A DNA stretch of 64,000 bases from Gadus chalcogrammus (Eukaryota > Chordata > Actinopteri > Gadiformes > Gadidae), in NCBI RefSeq assembly GCF_026213295.1, contig NC_079419.1, positions 19,109,138 to 19,173,137 on the forward strand. The letters run 5' to 3'. Within the stretch, counting starts at the first letter, position 1, and every line of letters starts with the position of its first letter. This document shows positions 23,801-36,812 of this stretch, one piece after another. The notes under the pieces are model-generated. The model had not been told where the DNA came from and did not search any database. It saw nothing but the letters and a program-made list of their open reading frames with translations. A program made the position numbers and the translations under genes.

Positions 23801-26800
23801 CTGGATGATACAGAGGTCTTGTGTTTGGCGGTGTTGGGCTGTCAGAGGGGGGATGTGTTGGTGTCGGGGTTTGCTAGTGTGCTTCCTTATGATCTGCTCT
23901 TAGTGCTCAGTGAATAGAAGTGCTCTGCGGTGGTGGGATGAAAAGGGGGTTAGTGCGGGGCTTTGAAGACGGCAGGCCCGATGACTTGTTGGGAGACAGA
24001 AGCAGGATCCTCCCAGAGCCCTCTATCAGTCCCGGGATGTCAGCACTAATGGCAACAGGAAGTGGATTGATAATCCGTTTTCTTAGGTGGGGTTGATGAA
24101 TCACCTTTTTGATGAATCTCTTATGGTATTATCATGCATATATATTTGTTATCTCTTTGAACTGTACCATTTGTGGAATTAAATAAATGTAATGATTACC
24201 TTTGCATGAAAACAAAAAAAAATACAACTTATTATAGAGGATAACCGAGGCAGTGGGTTAAGTACTGGTCCAAATCTCAGCCTTAATGAGAAAAGTTTTA
24301 AAAGAAAAACGTAGGATAAGATGTAACTATGGGCTCCAATTGCCCTCCATACCAGCCTTTCGCGGGCCGTTTGAGGTCAACCGGTAACGTCGATCAAGCC
24401 GTCTAATTGTAGTGAGTGGGAGGACTTTTTGGATTGCAAAGGCTGGAGCAGCGATGAAGCCCTGCCTCTACATAGAGTTTGTGTTAATCAGAAGCGGCCA
24501 GAAGCTATTCAGAATGCTGTGGGCGGGGAGTGTTTGGGGTGTACAGGGTGTTGGGTTTTCCTTTAATCCTAATACTTTTATTCACATGACTTTACTTTTA
24601 TTCATTCTTCCAGAGACTATGAGTCAGAGAAGATGAGTCAGTGTCGTCCAATTGGGAAGACATCGATAACAGCGGTGTTAATCAATCAGAACGTTGTCTC
24701 CTCCCTGCAGTGCTCCTGCTCCCCGTCCCCGGGCCAGAGGATATGAAACAAGAGGCTGATGACGGAGGGAAGAGAGCTGGGACTGCAAGAAGGCATGATA
24801 ACCTCCATTAACACCTCCATAAGAAAAGTTACATAACGTGTGGTGATCTCGTATTCAAAACGGGCTTGGATTTCTTTTCAGAACTCCATCTCGAGATCCA
24901 AGCATTGCAAGGTGCCAGGGATCAAGTGAGTATGGCTTTGCCTCTCTTGTGTGAGGGAGTTGGATAAGAACAACCTCAGTGGTACTGACGAGCCAAATAA
25001 ATGGATCATGGTTAACAACAACTGATTCTGTAAATGCAGCAGTGTCTTCTCTGTTTTGCATGAGATCACACTTGTTTGACATGTCCAGACTCATCCGTTG
25101 TCCCTTTCCTCATTGGTAAATCCGTTGAGAGATATGACTGTCAAAGGTGGGTTGCATCAGATTCACTTTCAACCAACGGGAGCAGCAGACGTTTTTTAAG
25201 GTTGTGCCTGAAACTCTCTTGGGTTATTTCAGGTGCACACCGTTTTTTAAATAGGAAGAACGCATGCTTGGTAGTTAACGTAAGGTTACGTAATTTTTAG
25301 TTTGTAGATAGTCCTTTGTCTTGTAGTTAACATATTAAAGGGGAACAAAATTATGGAGACATCTTCGTTTATTACTTATTTTCCCCCCAGGCCAAATATA
25401 AGTGGAGTATATGCTGGTGTTGTCTGTCAGTATGGTGACCACCCCCTCCTTGTTCAGTATATTCCCCTCCCCGGGACCAGGAGCGCTCCAACTCCCTGAT
25501 CCCAGCAACCCACAACACAGGGGGGTCGCTGCCCGACCTCAGCAACCTCCAAGTTCCTCCGCCGCTGGCCACGCCGGCTAGACTAGACGGGGCCGATGGC
25601 GGGGCCAGCCCGCTCGCCACCTCCAACCTCATGGGAACCGGCGGCGCGCCTCGCAGAAGTAACACGCCGCGCTCACTCACCCCGTCTCTAGTGCCACGGC
25701 AGGACTTAATATAGCAGCGTCACACACGGCCATCTTGACTCAGGAATCAACACTTGAAAAGCAGCCACAGCCAATGTCGAAATATAAAGAGATTTTGAGA
25801 TATTAAACACAATATATCAAAAAGGTTTGAACGCAATATACAAAAAGTATAAAACACTATGCAAAATGTTCTTGTCAACGGCTGGAATATGCTATATCTC
25901 AAGTGTAATTTTTTTGTATTTATTTTGACCCTTCATGGGTGTCTCCTCCTCCCTATGTTTCCAGCGGGTTCTGAACTCCCAGCCGGTGGTTTCAATGTGA
26001 CGCAGTCGGCCAGGACGACATGGTTCCCCTCATCCTCAACACGATAGACCCCAACAGCCTCCAGCTGTCCCCCAACCTGTCCCCTCCGCTATCACTCACT
26101 CAGGTCAGGGACACTCTAATGCACACGCATACGTACTTGTGTGTTTGAAGGAAAGAATATGTTACAATTGATTTAAATTAAATGATTAAAACCAAATAAT
26201 AAATATTGAAACTTTTGACTACGTTCTTTAATCATTGTCCAACACTACGCTGAGAAATCGGAACGCTCTCTGACTATGTCAACAACTTTCTGTCCATATT
26301 TCATCCGCATATTTTAAAACACTTGTCCATCTGCCATCCATTCTGCCCATCCCGCAAGACAGACAATTTCACATTCCTCACTCATGCAACCATCTTCACA
26401 ACACACAGTCTCAATGGGGGAAACACTCCACCATCAGGGGCCTTCGATAAACCCCCTCTACCTTTGCTCCCTCCAGGCCGCCATCAACGCTATGGCTTTG
26501 GAGCAACAGCTCTCTGACTATGCCCTTCTTCAGCCAGCAGACCTCTCCCAGTCCAACCAGAGACCACCAGTAAGCACACACTGCTGGGTAATGGCACACA
26601 GAATCAGCGGGGAAATGTTTGTTGGATTATAATCATCCGATGAATTGAAGTTTTATCCATACTATGACTTCAAAGCTAATGAATGGTCGGGCTCATTCTG
26701 TTGATGTAACAATGGCAAACCATAATGTGCCATCAAACATTGGTGCTTCCAACCCTATGCAAATTATTTAATTGAATACTATGCTGTTGATTAAGTTGAA

Positions 26801-28354
26801 AAGCTTTGTTTAGTAACCTGTCCTCTTTAATAGCTTCACAAACAGTACAGAATGTCTTCGTCACATGTAGAGTCTGTTTCTGTATAAGGCTGTGTTTGTC
26901 ATCTCCAGCAGACTAGGCCTGATTCAGCTCCCCTCCTCATTGGTCCCAGAACCAGAGCTCGCCTCCACAACAGGAAGTCAGACGTCGACGCAGAGCAGCA
27001 TTACTATGGACATCAAACACAGTGAGTGCAGACCACACAAAGAACATAAATATATACCAGAATTTTTTTTTTATATTTTTAAATATTTACATTATTTAAG
27101 TAATGTTTTTTATTGGTCCTCTCTAGTTTTTACATTAAGTACACCTCTTGTGATGTTGTGTTTTAGAAATTGTAAGGGATTTTAATCACATTCTTCAGAA
27201 TCCTCATCAGAAGACAAAAGTCTGCCATGACAGCATAGGCCTTCAGTATGTATGTTCACGCAGACCTTTAACGTATAGTACAATCCCCTCACATGTATGC
27301 TGGTACCTATTCTATCCATAGATTAGGATGTTCGGGTTGTGGTCTGGTTGACCTTGAAGTGGAGATAGATAATCAGTACTGTTTGATAAAACCTTCCGGA
27401 CGTGTTTGTAAAAAATCGTTCCAAGTCAGTAGTAAAATTTTGTGAGTCATTAGGCCTCATATTTCGTTCTACTTGATAGCTAAAAGGTGACTTTTCCTGG
27501 CAGTAGTTACCTGTACCTCATTTTTTTTTCTTTAGTTGAGTTGATTAAACAATGTCCTGAACAGACAATGTACATAACCATGGAATCATCCTCGATCTTA
27601 AGAATACCTTTTTGTTGTTTTTGTTTTAACGCAGTTCATGCAAAACTGGGAGGAGGATTACAATGTGAGTGCCACCTTTTTAGATCAACATTGTAAACTC
27701 ATTATTTCCTTAACCGTGATCGGCGTGATAAGATTTGGCCGGCAGATGTGAAGCGTTTTGAACGTAGTGAAGAGCAACACCCTGTCCCCCTGCCTTGTCC
27801 CAGGCCTCCTCTCTGCACCAGTACCGCAGCAGGCTGGGCTCCTCTGCAATCAGTCTCCTACCTCCCCCAGCTCCAACCAAGGGACTTCTCGCCCATTGGT
27901 TAGCCTCAAGTAAGGGGAGTGTGTAGCGCTGACCCCTGACCCCACCCCCACCCACCACCCCCCACCACCACCACCCACCTCTAGTATGTACTACAAGCCC
28001 CTCTCATCCGTCACTGCAGTTAAGAGGCCCCCCCCCCTCCCTGCTTATTCTGGCTCTCCATCTAAGCTGCGGTGTTGCTGCTCTTATGTGCTCTCTCCAC
28101 CAGCAGATCTGGGCAAAACAAAATGACACTGGTCATATAAAGCACTATCCCTTATCATCATGGGGACCCTTACAGCCTCTTGGTCTTGATTTGTACCGTC
28201 ATTTTGCCAGGTCTGGCCAAACCAGTCCTCCCACTAACTGCAGTGGGTGTGTGCCTGCTGTCACTGCTTCTGTGGTTTCCGCACCGTCATCCACATACAA
28301 CCCCCCCCCGCGCCCCTTCAGCCTCCCTCAGCCCCCCAGTCTCTATGTTAGACG

Positions 28355-28386
<32 letters not shown>

Positions 28387-31300
28387 TGTGTGTGTGTGGT
28401 GGTGTGTGTGTGTGTGTGTGTGTGTCTGTGTGTGTGTGTGTGTGTGTGTCGTGTGTGTGTTTGTGTCTGTGTGTGTATCCTCTGTTGATGTTGAGCAATG
28501 CTTTAAGTGTGTTCGGTGACTTTCTCTCCTTTTGTTGAGATGGTCTGTTTGTGTTGAAATCCTTCTATAGCAGATGCTACAGTCTTCCAAAACCTTGTTG
28601 TTGTTCTCTTTTGGTAACGTGGGAAGGCCTGACCCAGGGCTCTGGTCGGGACCCAGGGCTGCTTGTAGGGGCTCTTTGAGACTTCCGGTAGAGGGAGAAA
28701 CTCATGATCCGTTGTCCTGACCTGGTTTTGTGTTTCAAGATCCCGAGGCTCAGCGGTACACACTTGTGGCTGTAGACTATTCTAGAAGTATGTATGCCCT
28801 CAGGGTATTACAAGACCCATGTAGATAAAAGCCTGTTGCAAATGGCATGTATTTATGGATGATATTTAGTATTTCTTTTACTTTACCAATCAGGTCATTA
28901 CTGCCTCTCCTTTTTGACGAGCACAGCCATCACAACACAAACTATGATGTGAATGAGTTTTACGTAACAGGTTCAATCAAGAGGCACCCTGTTATCGGTG
29001 TCAGAATTTCTGTGATTGGTCGGTATGGATCTCAATAGTGCAGTCACAGTAAACGAGCATGTGAACCAGTTTTGTGTAATTGGAAAACATGCCCATTGTT
29101 TTATGTATATTTTTAATCAGCTCCTACCCCATGTGAATTGAAGTTAACCCAGGCTTGATCGTTTACACAGGGTAATCCCTAGAAACTGACACACCAAGCT
29201 TTATTAGTTCCCCCTTCCCCTTTGGGGACGTGGAATGAGCAGACCAATTTTGGTTTTTTGAAGATGGGAGGAGAGCGGAGGCGAACAATGTAACTGAATT
29301 ACTTTCTACATCAGAAGGCCAAATGAAAATGGGGAATTTGTTAGCATGCGGATCTATGCAGATTCTTTCCTTGAATAGGAAACGTCTGTAGAAATGTTTG
29401 CCTTTCAACCCAACAGATCAGCGGTTTTTGTGAGAACCTGGTTGGTGTTCATTTTGGCTTCATTCTTAATTAAGATAAATATTTCTTTATGTATATTTGG
29501 ATGGTGGTGTTGTTGTGTGCTGATTTCAGCTAGTGTACGGACATGTTTGATGAATATCAGGGGAAAGGAGCCATGGATTACATTCATATCAGGTCAGACT
29601 TTTTGAGACGAATCAGCTAATTAGGAGAGCCATTTATCGATCTGTTAATATATCTGAATCGATATATTAATGTATTTTTGTTGTCTTCTCTGTTTGCTCT
29701 GTGATTAGACATGTACTGTTACATGTATGTTATTGTTTGCACAAACAGCAAGTTCTGTTTACCGCCGTATGGCTCTCTGAATATTCCATCTGTGAAGACA
29801 TGCTTGTTGCACTTGCAGCGCATTATGTTTTAATATTTGATTTCCTCTTCGATTAAGAAAGCGACAGGACTTTGGATGTTGCTTCAGCTGTGCTTCACTG
29901 TCTTTATTATTCTCTTTGCCATGTTCTCTGTAAAGTAATTTAATATCATATTAAATAATGACTAACAATGATATTAATATGGATGATTAAGAGATTTTTT
30001 TTTCCTTCATGTACGTTCTCAGAAAGCATCAGTGTAGAATCCAAATCGTGTCTGGTTTAATCTGTTTTGTGCACTAAACAGATTGTTGGGGGCTGGTCCC
30101 GTTGTTGTTGTTGGTGTTGTTGTTTACAGCATAACTCCATACTGGGCAGTGTTTTTGCTGACCTCTACGAACAGCAGCTCACATCACAGGGCAGACCAGT
30201 GTCTCTCACAAACAGGTAACCCCTCAACAAACTGCCTCTTCAGTTGGTTTACAGTGGCTATTAGTCCACTAGTCCTCTACTATGAGGTCAATATTAGTCG
30301 ACTAATACTCAATAAATCCACTTCCAATCTACCTCTAGTCTCATGAGTCTAGTTTTGATGTGATGTGCATATGCATTGCATTAATACAAACAAATGTTAC
30401 CCAATAGGCCGTATTAGACTGCTTTAGACATGCCATTAGCAATACTGGTATGACCTCAGGACTGAATGATCTCAGGACCAGGCCTCCTCGCCATGAGAAA
30501 ATTTCTGTTGTAGTTCAACTCGTAATGCTGTGTGTGTGGTGTGTGTGTGTGTGTGACCTGGGCCAGCTGAGCAGTTCCAACATGATGGAGAGCCCCATAG
30601 GCTCCAACAGTCTGTACAGCCAGGCTCCACCCTCAACTACACGCAGGCAGCCATGATGGGTCTGACCGCCCGGGACACTGCAACAGCCAAGACCTGCAGC
30701 AGCTGGGCTACAGTAGCCATGGCAACATCCCCAACATCATCCTCACAGGTGATGTTCCGCCAATCAGCTTGGTTCATTCAGGACTGCACATGAGAAGCAG
30801 CACGAGGGAGCGGGGGAAGCAGAGCCTAGTGTTCTGAAGCCACGGCCCCCACACATGATCAATACCCAAACAATCTGCCGCGTCTCCGGGCCAACAGACG
30901 TTTTATCAAATTAATTATACATTTACATCAAGGTTTTAAAGTGAGCCCAGGCGTTTTATTAATCCTCCAAAAAAAACCTGATTTTTATTTCCCACAAAAC
31001 CTATTTTAGGTCATCTCATAATAATGTGATGCGCCCAGCTGTTTGTTGTTCTGCAATGCAGCAATTATGGTGATAATAAAAACAATAGCAATCTTTTAGA
31101 AATGCCTTTGTTTCCTTCTCTCTTCATAATATATTAAAAGAATAATCACAACCCTTCATTTACATTCTGTGAAGGCCATATGCTGAAGTAATGGTGAGCA
31201 GGGTGAAGAGTAGTGTAGTTGGTGGTTACATGCCTACCCCCTAACTTGCTGCTTAATATATCTATGGGCAGGAGACAATGATCACACCAGTTATGCGGCT

Positions 31301-32069
31301 GCTACCCTCTTATGTACCAGGGCACATGGTCGCTGCTCAACATGTGATATCTTCACTGATTTGGGTCTTCTATTCGTGCCCTGAAAGAGGAGACCAATGC
31401 TATTGGAGGGGCAAAAGCTGGCCTGTAAAGCAAGTAAAACTGGATCAGGGTTCTTCTGATAAAAAGCCACTATCCGATTAACATCTAACATTGTCATTTC
31501 GATTTCAATGAGTCGTTTTATTTTAGTAATACCAGAAGTATTTCTGGTATTAGCTTTTAGTAAAGTTTTAGTAAAGACAACAATATTATTTGCTATAATA
31601 TATCATAGGATTTAAAAATGTATGTAGAAACAATAACTTGTATGTAGAACCACTTACCAACTATTACCTTAAAGGTAAGTGCTTTTTATCCTCTCTGTTT
31701 ACTAGTATTCATTTAAAGGCCAGTCTTGGCCCCACAAACATGGCGGCGACGTTGACATATTGCACCAACGGCTTGAAGCAGTCAATGTTTCGTCTATGCT
31801 TTATGTCTAGGTGAAGAGCATGTTGTTCACAGGTGTGTGACTAAAGTTGTTTCTGATGGCCCTGCAGTGAGCGGCGAGTCCCCCCAGGCCTGCCCAAGGA
31901 CCTGATCTCCTCTCTGTCCACGGACATCAGCTTCGACATGGACTCCCCGTTCCCCCTAGACGAGTTGAAGATCGACCCGCTGACGCTGGACGGACTGCAC
32001 ATGCTCAATGACCCGGACATGATCCTGACCGACCCCGCCACCGAGGACGCATTTCGCCTCGACCGCCTC

Positions 32070-32072
<3 letters not shown>
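19202..32072 (+). CDS. crtc1: CREB-regulated transcription coactivator 1
   Basis: Coactivator that enters the nucleus on dephosphorylation and binds the CREB bZIP. Exons recognised: 19202-19327 ([24 protein letters not shown]-binding helix), 22266-22380, 22715-22851 ([18 protein letters not shown]), 23139-23200 ([17 protein letters not shown]), 23564-23661 ([12 protein letters not shown], a regulatory Ser motif), 24711-24792, 24882-24925, 25458-about 25697, 25965-26103, 26477-26569 ([11 protein letters not shown]), about 26912-27021, 27804-27909, 30130-30215, 30567-30748 (IPNIILT) and 31868-32072 ([20 protein letters not shown], stop). The ending matches CRTC1 rather than CRTC2 or CRTC3. About nine exons need single-base shifts to stay in frame, mostly at C, G or A runs. 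The intron after exon 3 looks AT-AC, and exon 6 has a GC donor. Splice sites are otherwise intact. Confidence 0.9.
19660..19790 (+). repeat. tRNA-derived SINE fragment
   Basis: An A-box-like stretch (tagtggtaaaggtgt) and a B-box-like gggttcgttcccc, spaced as in a tRNA promoter, lie in crtc1 intron 1. It does not fold into a full tRNA with an acceptor stem, so I call it a SINE head. Confidence 0.6.
20481..20880 (+). repeat. Interspersed repeat, copy B, with (CT)n tail
   Basis: The body at 20481-20700 begins with (TGT)n, contains aaggtgaaagctacgtaccc and gtgtgtgaaaggtgttcaag, and runs into degenerate (CT)n up to about 20880. It matches copy A on the opposite strand at 9671-9905. It is intronic in crtc1. 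Confidence 0.75.
22483..22668 (+). repeat. tRNA-derived SINE with LINE-type tail
   Basis: It starts tatagtggctagggat (A box), has ccgtgtttgattccc (B box) and ends cagataaaagcgtctgctaa, the common 3' tail of fish SINEs. It is about 185 bp and lies in crtc1 intron 2. Confidence 0.75.
22852..23138 (+). other. crtc1: U12-type AT-AC intron of crtc1
   Basis: The intron starts ATATCCTTT, the exact minor-spliceosome donor consensus, directly after exon 3 codons HGRQ. It ends in AC. A branch-point-like TTCTCTAAC lies about 13 bases before the 3' end. Joining the exons gives HGRQ|IDSCPYG in phase 0, matching the CRTC1 order HGRQ-ADSCPYG. No GT-AG pair nearby preserves this junction. Confidence 0.8.
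23215..23325 (+). repeat. LINE 3' end fragment
   Basis: The stretch ccccatctgggattaataaag at about 23284 is a frequent 3' terminus of fish RTE/Rex-type LINEs. Only about 110 bp is present, in crtc1 intron 4. Confidence 0.5.
28350..28480. repeat. (GT)n microsatellite in crtc1 intron
   Basis: Interrupted GT repeats over about 130 bp. Frames of 80-150 codons around it come from the repeat. Confidence 0.9.

Positions 32073-32128
<56 letters not shown>
32073..32128 (+). repeat. crtc1: Poly(C) run of 56 directly after the crtc1 stop codon
   Basis: Fifty-six consecutive C follow the TAA at 32070-32072 with no spacer, then a short (AC)n. On the transcript this is the first part of the 3' UTR. Poly-G frames on the other strand are artefacts. 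Confidence 0.95.
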
Positions 32129-32142
<14 letters not shown>

Positions 32143-34070
32143 CATCCCCCGAGCATGTTTTCTTTTTATTTTTCCGTTCCTTCTTCACGCCCGGACCAGA
32201 CCCCCTGTTTGGCTTGAGGAGGACCTGCAACAGCGCCTGTGGGAAGCAAGTGACGGGGGACCGCTGGGGACCGTCCGGGGACCCGCTGGGGACCTCTGGG
32301 GAGAGATGGAGGGAGGAGGAAGGATATCCACTCACACGTTGAGTGCCCTTTCAGTCTTACCCAGAAGGTGTAGCCTAGGCTTGGGTGGGACATACAAGTG
32401 GAACAACACAGGCTTGTCTTTTTCTTTTATGGACATGTTGAGCCCAGTTGTTGTGGTCCATTCAGAATGGAGGTAAAAAAAAGATATTGGGATAGCGGAT
32501 CTCGCAATTATAGAACATGGAATATATAGATATGTTAGTTAGTATGTGTTTAAAAGAAAAAATACCCCACGTGTTTCTTTTTTGAGATTTTTAATGTAGG
32601 ACCTTTGCGTGCACGTTGATTTTAAGGAGTTTGCTTTTAAAAAAAACCATATTTAATAAGGCAGCTTGGTGTTTCCCTTGCTGGCATGCCCAGAGCGAGC
32701 TTGTGCCAATACTTTAGAGTACCTCTCACCTTCCCCTTTTTTAAATAGCACTTGGAAACCACCTGGCAGTGTTGTGGTGTGCTCGTCTCTTCATTACCCA
32801 CTGCATCTCGTTTCCGTGCCAAGTCAGTTTGTCCGTCGGTGTATTTGTCCGTCCTAGTGTGCGTTTCCTGTTAAAGTTTTGATTACGTTATATCATCCAT
32901 TCCGTGCCTATGTGGTGTGGCCTGTCAGGTTGAATTGGTTTTTGTTTTTAAACAATTTCCTGAAAAGAAATATCATGACTCTCAAGGAGCTCCTCTGTGT
33001 TGTTTAAATGGAAAGAGACTTCAGGACCTGGTTTCTTCAGTATGCATGAGATCACTGTGCTTGCCTGTCTCTGCCTTATTAGATGACTGAGGTTTTCCCT
33101 TTCAAACACCGTTTATGAATAGGTCTGCACAAGGACCAGAGACGAAAATCTTCATGCACTGTTTAGTTAACCTTTTTTTTTTGTCAGCGGTCGGAAGTCA
33201 TTGTCATTTGGACTTTAAATGAAATTTATTTTTCATGATTTTCCAAAGGAAGTAGATAATTTTATCCTGCATAATCATGCATATGCAAAATAATCAAATT
33301 ATTGGGAATATGAGGCAGAACAAATGTAGACCTTAACAAATGCCTTCGAATTATATATGGGATATATGAAGCATAGGAGATAAAAATAGGAGTTCCAATA
33401 TAAGTTTGGCTTTACTTTAATGGTGTATCATGTTTCATTTACAAATACAGTTGGGCTGCCTACATTTTGTGGGGCAGCATTGGTAAAAAATAATGCATAA
33501 TCACGTTCTGTTTTTCATCTGATTGTCAACCTGTTTGTACTATAGGAACAAAGAAACCATTCACAACAGGCCAATTTTTTTTGATTATTGAAGCCTCTCT
33601 CAGCTGAGTTGTTCGTTGTATGTCTCGTCTTCAAACCTAATATCATTGTCTTCGTTATGGGAACATATAAACATTTCAATGCTTTCCATGCCTTGACATA
33701 TTCCTCCACTCTGTGATTGAAAGCCTTTTGGTTTCATTGGGATTTATTCTAGGCTCTTTGTTTCATCCAATTCATAAATTTTTCCACATCATGTACCTCG
33801 GTTTTTCATTGGTTTACACTCAATTAGCTTTTCTGGATTTTGGCATTGCACTTTATTTTCTTAAACTTGGAAAACGTCATGATGTTAAATTAATTTTCCC
33901 CTCCACTATGAATTTAGGTGTACTCAAACTGTCTTCCCCTATATTTTTACTCACTTGCCCTTGTTAAAAAAACAAGGAAACAAAAAAGTATTTTTTAAAA
34001 AGGCATATATAAAAATATATACATGTGTATATGTGTATAAATGTATATGTATATGTATATGTATAATGTA

Positions 34071-34103
<33 letters not shown>

Positions 34104-35127
34104 ATTACTATATAAAATAGGTAAATTGTACATAATCAGCAAGTATTTTTTGTTATTTTCGGTAAGATGATTTAATATAGAAAATTTTTGGAAATCGGTC
34201 CCCTTAAACTGTTTGGATTGAAGTTTGCAAGAATCTATTTTTTATTGTAGAAAATAACATTGGTCATATTCCTGTGTGGCAACATGACCGGCCTTCAATA
34301 TAAAACTGAACCTAACTTAATATAATATAATATAAATGTATGAATTCTTTCATAACTTAACTCAAAACTGAAATACCTTCCTGTACTCGTCATAAGCTTG
34401 TGTACCAGAGTGTATGATATTTGTTATACCATATCATAACAACATCTTTCACTAATTCAAAAATGTAGTCACAAGTCTTAAAAATGTGGAATCATTTAAA
34501 AAGAATAAAAAAATATGCTGATTTTAAGTTGCTGTTACACTGCAGTGTAATCTAGAACAATATTTTACCCTGTTCAAAAATTCTACTACAGTCTGCCAAA
34601 CATTCAGACCCTTCAACAAGGAAAAAATAAAAATATTCAAAAGATATATATATTAATGAAAGGGAGTGGTTAGGCATGCAAATACTTTTTTACGTTTTCT
34701 TCAGTCCTTTTTTTTATTTAATTGTAATTTAAATTGTGTAACCTTCTTTCCTCTTAGAATGAGTGCATACATGTTTTCCGTAACAAAAAAAAATGTAATT
34801 CTGATTTTGTAGGTGCATGAAATTTAAATATAAGCCAATATTTCCCTTTCTGGCTATGTTATCATTTACTTTATTTGACTGTTTTTAAATACAGGAGGTA
34901 AGTGGTGGACTGAATAGTACGTGTCTTAAATATTCAGGCTTTGTTATGATTGGTCAAATCTTGGCACAGCATAATGTATTGGCAATGTTTAGTCAAAGGA
35001 ATCAGAAATATGCCATTCAGGCTTTCCATGCAGATGTAAATTATATGATTTGGTACGTATTCCTTTTCACACTACAATGTATGTGCTTATGTAATGGAAA
35101 AAGCTATATATATATATATATATATAG

Positions 35128-35162
<35 letters not shown>

Positions 35163-35187
35163 ATATATAGATATGTGTGTGTGTGTG

Positions 35188-35220
<33 letters not shown>

Positions 35221-36812
35221 CTTTATGACTAATAACAATGTTATTTGTGCTTCTTTGTGCAATGATGTAAAGTGAAGAAAATGCACTGATACCTTATGAT
35301 TGTGCAGCAATATGTTATTGCTGCAGTTTGTATTTCATTTTTGTATTTTATTTTTTAATGTATTTTTTTTTTCTGGTGAACTAAACATTTTGAAGAGGTA
35401 TTGTAGGATATGTCTCACCGGCCTGTTTACCCCTTTGTTCTGTTATACTTGAGAGTTTTTTTTTGTGATTATGTAGTCAACTATTATGTTATCTTTTGCC
35501 TGTTACTGCCACCTTAATATGCATTAGTGTTCAGGTGTCTCTTGGTATCATGACAACGTTTACAGGACTGTAGTATAAAGTATAAATATATATTTCAAAC
35601 AGTTGAAATGTTACGTTCAGACCCTCTAATGCTTAAAATTGCTTGGCCGTTATTTGTTGCAAAGACAAACTGTATTTGGTACAGGCACAGGCATTATTCT
35701 TCTAATAAACTTAAATCTCCAAGAGGCTGTTCAGGTTTACAAGACACTGTTATATGTTTATGGTCATTGCTGGTATGAATTTGATCTCATCTATGTATGA
35801 GGGAAGACCAAAATCCTATATTACTTTATTTCAGACTTTTTCTGTACTTTTTCCACATATTTTTTGCAATTTCAAATTGTCCAATAGTGAAATTCATTGA
35901 GAAGCTATACAATAGATTCTGATATTAGCCCGGTCTAATGTAAAGAAGAAAAAGCCAAAGTTAATTATCCCTTTAAAATGTTTCCTATGTTTAAGTATCT
36001 TACTGAGATATCCCCTATTACTATAGGAATAATATTTTTCTTAACACACATCTAGCCTACTTATATCCTACCTTACTACACATAAAAATATAATTTCTAT
36101 GTGAATTAGTATTTCACTAATACTTTGAATTATTTGATTATTTTCTTGCTGTTAAACTCAACAGTAAGAAAATAACTCAAGTCAAAGTACATAGGTCACG
36201 TGGAGGACAAATCATGCTTGTATCTACAATATATAGGTCCACTTGTACAGTTTGTCTGAGAAGCTCAACATTAACAAGGGACATTAGACAAACGGCTATG
36301 AAATATTTACATTCTGAGGACAGCAGGACGCTGATTTAAGCCTCATATGATGGCAGCTAAATTGTTATACAATGGTTTTCATTTTGAGTACAGTGCTGCT
36401 TTCTAAGCACAATACTCTTTACTTACTGTGGTAAAAGTGTGTACTTTACCTGTAGTAGTGTACACACTTGTAGTCGTACTACACCTGTAGTGTATAAGCA
36501 ACAGGACACATGATATGTTCTTCGAATATGCAAAATGTAGTGTTCTGCAGCACAGCTTGGCAAATCTGTACTTTTTTTAACCAACCTTTAAAATTAATGG
36601 ATTAAATGCGTTCTTCAAATGTGCTTTTTATATTGTAAAATGTAAATCAGGACTATTCAAAATCTGGCCGATATTGTGTGCTGATGAAGTTGGCCGTATA
36701 TGTGTGCTCAAAGAAGTGATGAAACAGCCTTCTGTTGTATCGTTTTCGTTGTGTCGAGGCTTCAGTCTTTGTACCTTTGCATTACTATTGTAAATGAAAT
36801 GAGATTAAATAA
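32129..36812 (+). other. crtc1: Long AT-rich 3' UTR of crtc1
   Basis: About 4.7 kb of AT-rich sequence has no coding similarity. It includes (TA)n arrays at 34075-34103 and 35105-35220. A good poly(A) signal, ATTAAATAAAG, lies at about 36803-36812, and earlier AATAAA hexamers (about 34505, 34627, 35704) could give shorter forms. Long 3' UTRs are usual for CRTC1. The exact end cannot be fixed without transcript data. Confidence 0.55.
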
